This document shows positions 48,201 through 57,200 of a stretch of DNA of 64,000 nt, piece by piece. The translations under genes were made by a program, and so were the position numbers. The stretch comes from Varanus komodoensis (lineage: Eukaryota > Chordata > Lepidosauria > Squamata > Varanidae), in NCBI RefSeq assembly GCF_004798865.1, contig NW_025335515.1:124001-188000 (forward strand), read 5' to 3'. Numbering within the stretch: the stretch's first letter is position 1; each line of letters opens with the position of its first letter. The notes beneath the pieces were generated by a model that was given only the letters and a program-made list of their open reading frames with translations, did no database searches and was not told the DNA's origin.

Positions 48201-51200
48201 ATTATGTCACAGCTTGGTAGATTGAGTTATTAAACTTTAAAAAAATCTCAGTTTTATCTATGGTTTATTATTGGGTAAATTTTGGGTGGGTTGTTTAACT
48301 CTTACTCCAGAGTTGCCAGGTTTGAACATCATGATAAGCCAGGAACAAGAGGGTTCTTGGACCGTTTAGGAAAGCAGAAGTAACATGTACACAGGAGGCA
48401 CCATGTTTGCTTGCTGCCGCTCAGCCAAAACTAACCATAAGTTCAACAGCTTTTAGTTAGTTGTCATGTATGATCATTGCTTCTGACAGACAATTGGTCT
48501 CCACATAGTTTGTTCTTCCTCTCAGTCCTCTAGTCAGTATCTTAGTTTCTTTTCAGCAGAACTGCTCTTTGCTCCCCTTCCCTGCTTCAATTGCTACTCT
48601 TTTTCATTCATGGACATGTGGGGGTTTTTTCTCTGAAGCCTAAAAACAGCACAGTTGAAGTCCTTATTTTTCAGGCCCATGAAACTGCAATTGTTTTCAA
48701 CTGCAATATTTTCAAGTTATTTTCTGGTCTTTCACATGTGCCCAGAAATGCATTCATGGCTGTTAAAAGAAGCCTTGCCTGGTTAATTTCTGTCTGTTTC
48801 AGTTGTCAAAGAGAGCAATGAAGTACAGTAAGAACAGGGATGAAAAAGAGCTGCAAGAAGTTGTAGGTGTTAATATCTCCCTCTTTTGAAATAGCTGGAC
48901 ATTTGGAAAATGGTTGAAAAAGTGGAGGGCACTGAAAACTCTGAGTTAAAAGCTAGAGGATTGCATTGCTAAGTGGGAAATCTGTTTTCCTTCCTAGACA
49001 CACGCACCCCTTTTGGCTCACTTCCTTTTGCTGCTTTTTCCCCTTTACCAACTGTTCGGCTGACAACTAGGCAATTGGTCCTTGGTAGCCTTGTACAAAT
49101 TAGGCTATGTGCAGTCTCATCAGTTTCCTTTTATGGTGCCTACTGTTCTGCACTCCCTTCAACAACTGAAACATACAAGAAAATTGACTGGACAAGCCAA
49201 GACATATCAAAAAGCTATAAACATGCCCCTGTGCACTCGCAAGCTCAAGTGCACAGCCCCTGCCCCCACCCTCAAAGAGATAGGGTGCTGAACCAGTGAC
49301 AGTTGCTCCAAAGTGCCTTTTGGGCATTAATGGGTGGGTTGGTGCTGGTAGTGGCACAGGCAACCCAGAAGAGCAGCAGGAGGTTTGCCACTCTTGCCAA
49401 TTAATAAAATTCCTTTGCCAAGTTCAGATGATACACTGTCCATGGGCTGGACAGTCCTTACAAAAAAACAATGGGTTTTTAGGGTGGCTTGTTCAAACCA
49501 TAATACAGGAAGCTGTCTGAGTTTGGACAGCATGACCACCCATCATGGCTAGTTACCCATGATGGGTTGTTGTGTTCTGTTAACCATGTCAGTGTCAGTA
49601 TGCAAGGTAGTTTTTTAAGGGAACTGTAGGATTTGGTTGAATAGTTGAAGGATAAGAGGAACAAGTCAGTATGACTGCAGTAGCTGTTACCATTATAGTG
49701 ATTACACTTCCCTAGTCTAGTTAGAACTTGAGCACCATTCTTCCCATTTCTCTCACAATTTGCTCTGTGTATGTAAATATTTGAATGTAATTTTTGTCTG
49801 TTAAAATTTGATTTTTTTTTTTAGCTTTCCATCCCTTGGATACAGGTACTTTCTTTTTCTAGAGAGAGGTTGGAGTGGGGAGGGGAGCATCTAATTAGTC
49901 CTCTGCAAAATAACCATGTTTTCCCAAAAATAAGGCCAGGTCTTATATTAATTTTTGCTCCAAAAGATGAACTAGGGCTTATTTTCAGGTGATGTCTTAT
50001 TTTTCATGTACAGCAGTCTACATTTATTCATTTATTCATGAACAAAAATCTCCATTTATTTATGTACAAAAATCTCCATTTATTTACGTACAAAAATCTC
50101 CATTTATTCAAATATGTTATCTTCTTCTGGAACATTGTCATAACTTTCCAATCCCCGTATTGTGTTGCAACAGACATACAAATGCATCTGTCTGGCTGAT
50201 GATCTTAACTGGGGCTTATTTTTGGGGTAGGGCTTATATTACAAGCATCCTGAAAAATCATGTTAGGGCTTATTTTCCAGTTAGGTCTTATTTTGGGGGA
50301 AATAGGGAATATTGTGTGGTTATATTAAAAAGAGAACTCAACAGTCTACATTATCTTTGTTGATAAATAAAATAGGCAGACTGAGTAGGTTATTAATGGA
50401 ATTCCATGGATTACTGATGAGCTTGAGTTCTAATTGCAAGGACCTATTCAAAAACAGCCATCTCCCATTGTGAGATTATCGAATGCTTCCATGAGGGATA
50501 CAGCTTGTACTGTGACAGCCTGATATTGAAAAGTGCTGTACTCATATATAAGTAGTCATAGAATTCAAGAACTGTTGTTTTTGAAAACCTAACAGTATGC
50601 TGACAAAGCAGCAATGTTAAAGTAGTACTGGAGAGTAGCACAATTTTTGCTCAGTCAAAAGAGCCTTTGGGGGCCCAGTGTCTTCAAAGTATATATTACC
50701 AGCAAATCAATTAAAGAATCTCAGTTTATTTTAAGTGTATGTGAGGGAGTGAGTGATTGGATTTGTTTGAAAGCTGTCCATTAACATCACACTATCTTTT
50801 TATTTATTCAGTTAGTTATTTACTGGTGTACACATGTGATCATGAAACAATGAGCATGTTTATTAACTGTCCTTAGGAGCACAGATAAAAAATGGCTTTC
50901 TGTGTAAACACACAGTCCTTCAAATATTAACCATAGAGAAAGTTAAGTGTCGATAGACATCATTATAGGGTTCTATATGCTTGCATGGTTCTGACATAAA
51001 TCTGTAGGCTTTGCCATTGATTGCACTGGCTTGGGATAGTTCTGCATACACATTCTGTACAGATCTTCTCTGATCCTAAATGATGAAGGATTTTCACAGA
51101 GAGCCCATGGCATTGACTTGCAAGTTTCACAGCGGTAACAACTTCATAGGTTAATGCCATTGGTGGTATAATATACTCTATCTACAGTGGACTGAACAGT

Positions 51201-54200
51201 TTCATTTCTGGAGTCACAAGATAAATGGTTTCAAACCTGTAAAGACTTATTTTCCTAGAAGTTACAAAACAATGTCTGCATGGTACCACACATTGAAAAT
51301 ATGTGTTTAATAGCTTTAGTTTTAAAGTTAAATTAGCAGGCATACTTTGATCTTGAATGCTAAATCTGCCTGAGCTAGGTTTTCTCATTTATAAAATCTC
51401 CCATTTTATGATTTCAGTAAAGCATGTCCACATGGATGGGACTGCTCATACCTGGCTGTTTGCTTCCATCCTAAGGAACTGAAATGGGCAATATGACAGT
51501 GGCCCACTTCGGACATTCTCTCAAATCTTGGTTCAGATAACTGGGAGAGAGCCTTGGGCATGCATGCTTCCTCTTTGTGCCTGTGAGGAGAATGAAAGCA
51601 TTGGCTTTCCCTTCAGAGCAAATCACAATTGCATGCTATGATGAAAGTTACCTTGTGAAAAGGAGAGAGAACACATGAGTCTGAGGTTCATTGCATCTCA
51701 TTTCTGTTTCAGTTTCTGCATTATGACCAGAGCTGTAAGAGTGGCTTCCCCTCACCTATAATTTCAGTCAGAGAGGAGCAAAAGGAAAACAATCCGCCTC
51801 AATTCTGGCACTGCTTATCTACCTTCACATATTGCTGAGTGACCATGACCTGTTTATGTTGTTTCACAGGGATTTAGCAGCAGATCTTCTCATGATGATT
51901 CCCAATAATGAACTGCAGTTAGTAAAGCTTTGTGCTTTCTATCCTGGATGCACAGCAGAAATAAATGACCTACATGAAAAGGTACACTTGAGAGGCCCAC
52001 TGTCTATTAACCATTTATGTGAGTAGCATAAGAGGTTTCATGTTAATTTGTTAATACCTAGATATATTTATTATAAGATTCTTCCATTATAGAGCATTCA
52101 GATTTATTTCTACATTATTTGTTTGACTGTTTATTTAGTCTCCCTGCTGTCAATATTTGCTATATATGCCTGGAATGTTTTTATGTGGGTATTATATTTC
52201 AGAATATTCCTATTTTTATATTAGCAATATATTTTAACAATTTCACCTCAGACTTTGATTCTGCCAGAGTCTATATATTGTTGTTGTTATTTATTTCATT
52301 TCCATGCCACCACACAGTGGAAGTTCAGGTCAAACGGGCATTTCTTATTGGACTTCTAATAATTTTTATTAGAATAAAGAATGGAAAGCATCTGTACAGA
52401 TGAAGCTTGTATGCAGAACTGAGCTATTGAATCGTGGCCTTATTGTAGTTTTAAGGTACTTAAATCAGCATGAAGAACAGATTTATGCTCATGCTAAAGA
52501 GATTACTCTTCCTGTTCTAAGGAATAATATATACTCAGTTGTGCATGCAGTGAACTCAGTTGATGTTCGGTAGCTGCATCCACAGGGCACAAGAGAACCC
52601 TTTTCCTATGCCCACCTCCAGCACAAATAAAGGGATACTTGTATAGGTGTTACAAGGTGGCATTACCAGTAATGAGAAGTTGACATCTGTGCCACATAGC
52701 CCATACAGTTCTCCTTACATATGCCTTCCATCCATTCTTCTTGCACAAGAAACTGGATAATGGAGAAATGGGAGTCTGAAGATATGGGAAGCACATGCTT
52801 TCTGTAATATTCCTTTCCACTAGCAGTATAGATAAATTCCTGTCATTGGGTGGGAAAAGAAACTACACCTCTGAACTGTGGGGAACGTCTTCATGTGTTA
52901 TCATTGCTTCCACTTCAGTCGAATCCACTCCACTCTGCAAAATACCAGTTTGCATTTTTCTATCCAAATTGGTAAATGTTTGTACATATTTTGTTTTTCA
53001 GTGTGGCCTACCAGATGTAGAAGAATGCATGAAGTTGGCAGAGGCAGCTCAGACTGAAGGAAATATATTTGGGTCAATAAAGTATTTTCTGTTAACTACA
53101 GAACCAGAAAATGCACTTCCTATAGGCATTCAGTATGTCAAAGGTAGGGTTCTAACTTTGTCTAAATAATCTAAAAATTATCCTGTGCTTTCTTCCTCTT
53201 TTCTTCAACATTTCTGTATTTTTTTATGTTTCGCAGAACAAATCAGTAGCTCAGAATGGAGCCTGGATTCAGTCTGTCCATTTCTTGATCTTCTAAGCTA
53301 TATTCGTACAGAAAAGTTGCTGCTTCATAAATGTAGTGAGTAAGTATGTTTTGCCTCAAAGTTATGATATTGAATCTTAGCTGCTACAAAGCATATACAT
53401 TATTCATTTGCATTTGCCTTTGAAAGCTGGTAGATTTTTTGATGTACATAATGTAAATATTAATAGTAAGCAGTTTTGTGGAAGTGAAAATACACTTGCT
53501 GTTAGTTTGGAGCATGTTGAGGTCATCTCTTAACAGAATACCTGTTTACCACGGTTTTGAAGAAAACACATTCTGACTGATGAGCTGGGCTTGAATCAGC
53601 ATCTTTAACTAGCTGACTGATACAAGTCATAACCTTTCTTTTTTTTACCTATGATTCTAATGATCATTTTTGAATATTGGTAAATTTATTTTGATTTTAC
53701 AAAGTTAGTGTTGCTGTTTCTCCCAGTTTAATGTGTGTGTGTGTTACTGCTTTCTTAATTTTAAAAGGTTTTAACTGTTATATTTAACTTGCGTTGCAAA
53801 CTAAGCTGAAAAACAGCATATAAATGCAGCAAACAGATTCTGTATACCAGTAATATCTATCCATAATGATTGAGCAAAATAGTGGAAACATGTGTTTATT
53901 ATTTTCAGATTTAGAAATGAGCTGTTAATATTGTGTGGCTACATTGGTGCTTTACTGGCTATTAGAAGACAATACACTAGCATAGTGCCAGCACTTTATG
54001 AATATACAAGGTAACAGTCTTTATTACTGATATAGTTGCATCCAAAATCTGTTGGAATTATGCTGGGTTTTATACATTGCTTCTCCTTCCCCAAAAGTTG
54101 TCAACTTATAGAATCAGATGCCTACAAAAATTATTTCCACAATTTATGGTGTCCACTGGCACTTGAACAGTGTATAAATCTCTATATAATTGTTATACTT

Positions 54201-57200
54201 ACATGAATATACATTAGATTAACTGCAGAAATATGGCTTATACTATCATTGTTCATTGCTACCTTGCCTTAATTAATTTATTTGCCAACATTTGTCTGTC
54301 GTTCAATAGCACAACATCTGCACAGGTTATATTAAAACAATTTAAATATGAACTAAGACATACAACTATAAACCATAAACAATATAAACACAACAGAAAG
54401 CAAAATTTAAAGAAGAGATGTGCATTTATTTTTCAAACCAATAACAGTAAAAAAAAACATAAATTGAAACTAGCAAGAAGAAAAGATTAGTTTCTTAGGA
54501 AAAAAATCTTAGCAAATCTGTGGATTTACATTTAACAATGATTATTAGAATGTGGGGCATAGGCAGAATATCATATCTGATGAAGTGGACTCTGTGGCAC
54601 AAAAGCTTATCCCATGATTTGTCAATCTTTGAAATGCTGTAAAACATTTTGCTGTGACAGACTAATATGGCTGCCTCTTTGGAAATTATTACTTTAGGAT
54701 AGAGTCACACTTGTGCAGGTAGACTTGAAAGGTGGGGAAAGTTAGGGAATGAAAGGACCTTAGCATGCCTGTCTGGGGTGGCCTAAGTCTTAAGGAGGGG
54801 GCTTCCCAAAATGACATCCCAAGTGAAAACCTGTTTTATTTGTTCAGGCCTTTCAGATTGCAAGTTTCAGCCTTCCTTCTCATACCTGGCTGAGCCCTGC
54901 TGCACTGCTGTCTTTCAATAATTCATTGATGTTCATTGATTTTGGGGTTTTTGTTGTTGTTGTTGTCTTGGAGTGAAACTACACATTGTATTAAAGGAGT
55001 GGGTATCAGCCATGCCTTTATGTACATTGGAGGTATATGGTATTCATTGGACTCCCTGCTCCATCCAGAGAGTTAATGTTTAATCTTTTCTGCAGTGTTA
55101 CTGATCTCCACCCCTCCACACACACACTCACATTCACTCAAGGCAACAGGACTTTTAAAAAGCCCCTACTGGTGCCTGTGGTGGCCTTTCCCTGAGTTAT
55201 GTAGCCCCTCTGGGGCATTGTTAAAATTAGGGTGGAGATAGGATCCTTTCCTTCCCATGCAGAAAGTGTCAATAAAAATCAGACCTTCCAGCTGCACAAA
55301 AGGTACTTTGACCCTTCCGTTACTGACCTGTTTCACATGATCAGGCAGGCCACCTTGGTTTGTGTATTTATTTAAGACACAGTGTCTTATATAAATTGTG
55401 GCACTTGCAGGGGCATGATCTCTATAATCACAGCTTGACTTGTGCTGTCTGGACTAGGCAGTACGGCTTGTTTGAGGAGGAAACAATGCCCCAGTAACCA
55501 TAACAACTATCAGTGGGGTATGCCATGATTTAAATAAGCTACCATGTCTTAAAGGTTTTGATTGTGCAGCTGGTCAGCATTAGCCACCCAAGAATCCCAA
55601 ATTCAAGAACTGAGAAATTGAAGGATTATATTAAATATATGTGAAGTTAATTGCCATTGTGGTCCTGCTGTTTATAATTTAAGCAATCCATCAGCAGCAG
55701 TAAGTATTCCTTTAAGTCTCTGAGACCTTTAATTCCCAGGACTTACAGAGAACCTGAAGCAAGATCACAGACCAGTACAGCACAGAAAGATGGTTCTTCA
55801 TTCAAACAAAGGCCTGGTGATTGTGACAGATATGTTTATTGAAGTGGTGAAAAGGTTTTTATTTGCTAGTATTTGCTTTGCATCTTCAAAGTGCTCTTTG
55901 GAGATGGGGAGGGGCAGAAGAGGCAGTGAGGTTGTTACTATTTCCTGTGTAATATAGCTATACATAGAGATTTTCTTGTTGCCTCCACAAAGCCTTCAGG
56001 ATGGGAAGAAAAAAAAAACATAATATTTGTGCTCAGGTCTAAAATTTATTTATAGAATAGTTAATCATGGAGTTATTACCTATCAGACATTCATATATAG
56101 CTAGAATTTATGTCATGTTTGCAAACTTCTGCATTCTTTTCCAGCCAGCTTTTAAAAAGACGGGAGGTGTGTGTACCCCTAAAAATTGAACAACTTTCTG
56201 AGGAACTAGATGCTTGGAGAGCTTGTACTCAGTCACTAAACAAGTAGGTGTACAATGACCATAATAGAAGTTTAGATGCTTTGAATGGGTATACATTCAT
56301 TTCTGGAGGAAAAATATTCCAGGAATTCTTTGAAACTTTTAGATGTTTAAAAATCTTTTAAAATTTGCATATTGTAAAACTAGAATCTTATTGCAAATAA
56401 TATGATGTATTTTTCTCACAGATGTAGTGATGAATTACCGCATACACCTCCATCAGAATTGCAACAAGAAATGTATGCATCGCTGCTATCTCGAATAAAA
56501 GAAGAACCTCTGAAAGTAACAATAGGACCAGTTTATGTTACTGGATCTAATCTTCCTAGTCACTCAGATGTTCATATCTCTTGCTTGACAGGATTAAGAA
56601 TACAGGTATTGGTTGATGGAATGCAACTGCACTCCCTAAGAATTCTGAAAATATTTTTGGATTTTATCCAGCAGCAGAAACTGCTCACTCAATGGAATTT
56701 CCCCATCCTGTCCTATGCACTGCAGACTTCTGTGTCCCTTGAAAACTTCCTCCTGGGCATCAGAGGCTCTGAGGAGAGGTTGTCCACTGCAGAACATCCT
56801 CATGTCCTCTAGAGCCAGAAGTTTTTCAGGGGAATAGGGTGTTGCAGAGTGGAAGAGAGCGTGAAAAACACTTAACTGTGCAAGTAGGCTTCCACTCACA
56901 TAACTGTTGAATGCAATCCAATGTAATAGGATCTGTTCATATCCATTAAATTCATGGGATAGATTAAATAAGCTTACAGTCATTCTGTATTTCTTTGTCT
57001 GCTTAACTTGTCTGCACATTCAGATTTATTATGAATCTTCACTCAGTTTTGGTTCTTCAGTCTTGAAAGTATATTTTCTTTCATAATTAGACTAACTGCA
57101 AGCTTCATTTTAAAGAATGAGAAGATAATGTTAACTGTAATAGTTAATGGTAAAATATTAACTATGTGGATCATCTTAGAAAAATTATTTAGACTCCAGT

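Larger units (their letters stand above)
47886..51869 (+). other. WDR17: WDR17 intron 23 (4.0 kb, among the longest)
   Basis: Holds MITE-like blocks at about 48058-48130 and 49425-49605 (mirrored CCCATCATGGC...CCATGATGGG) and a 398-bp terminal-inverted-repeat element (49912-50309). No exon recognised. Confidence 0.6.

Noticed and set aside
49989-50363. 124-codon open frame with QKSPFIYV repeats
   Set aside because: It runs through the 24-bp repeats of an inverted-repeat element and has no independent sign of coding.
51418-51495. possible cassette exon after the acceptor ATTTCAG at 51411-51417
   Set aside because: The phase would fit exon 22, but the frame stops after 26 codons, there is no convincing donor, and exon 23 joins directly with a good family match.
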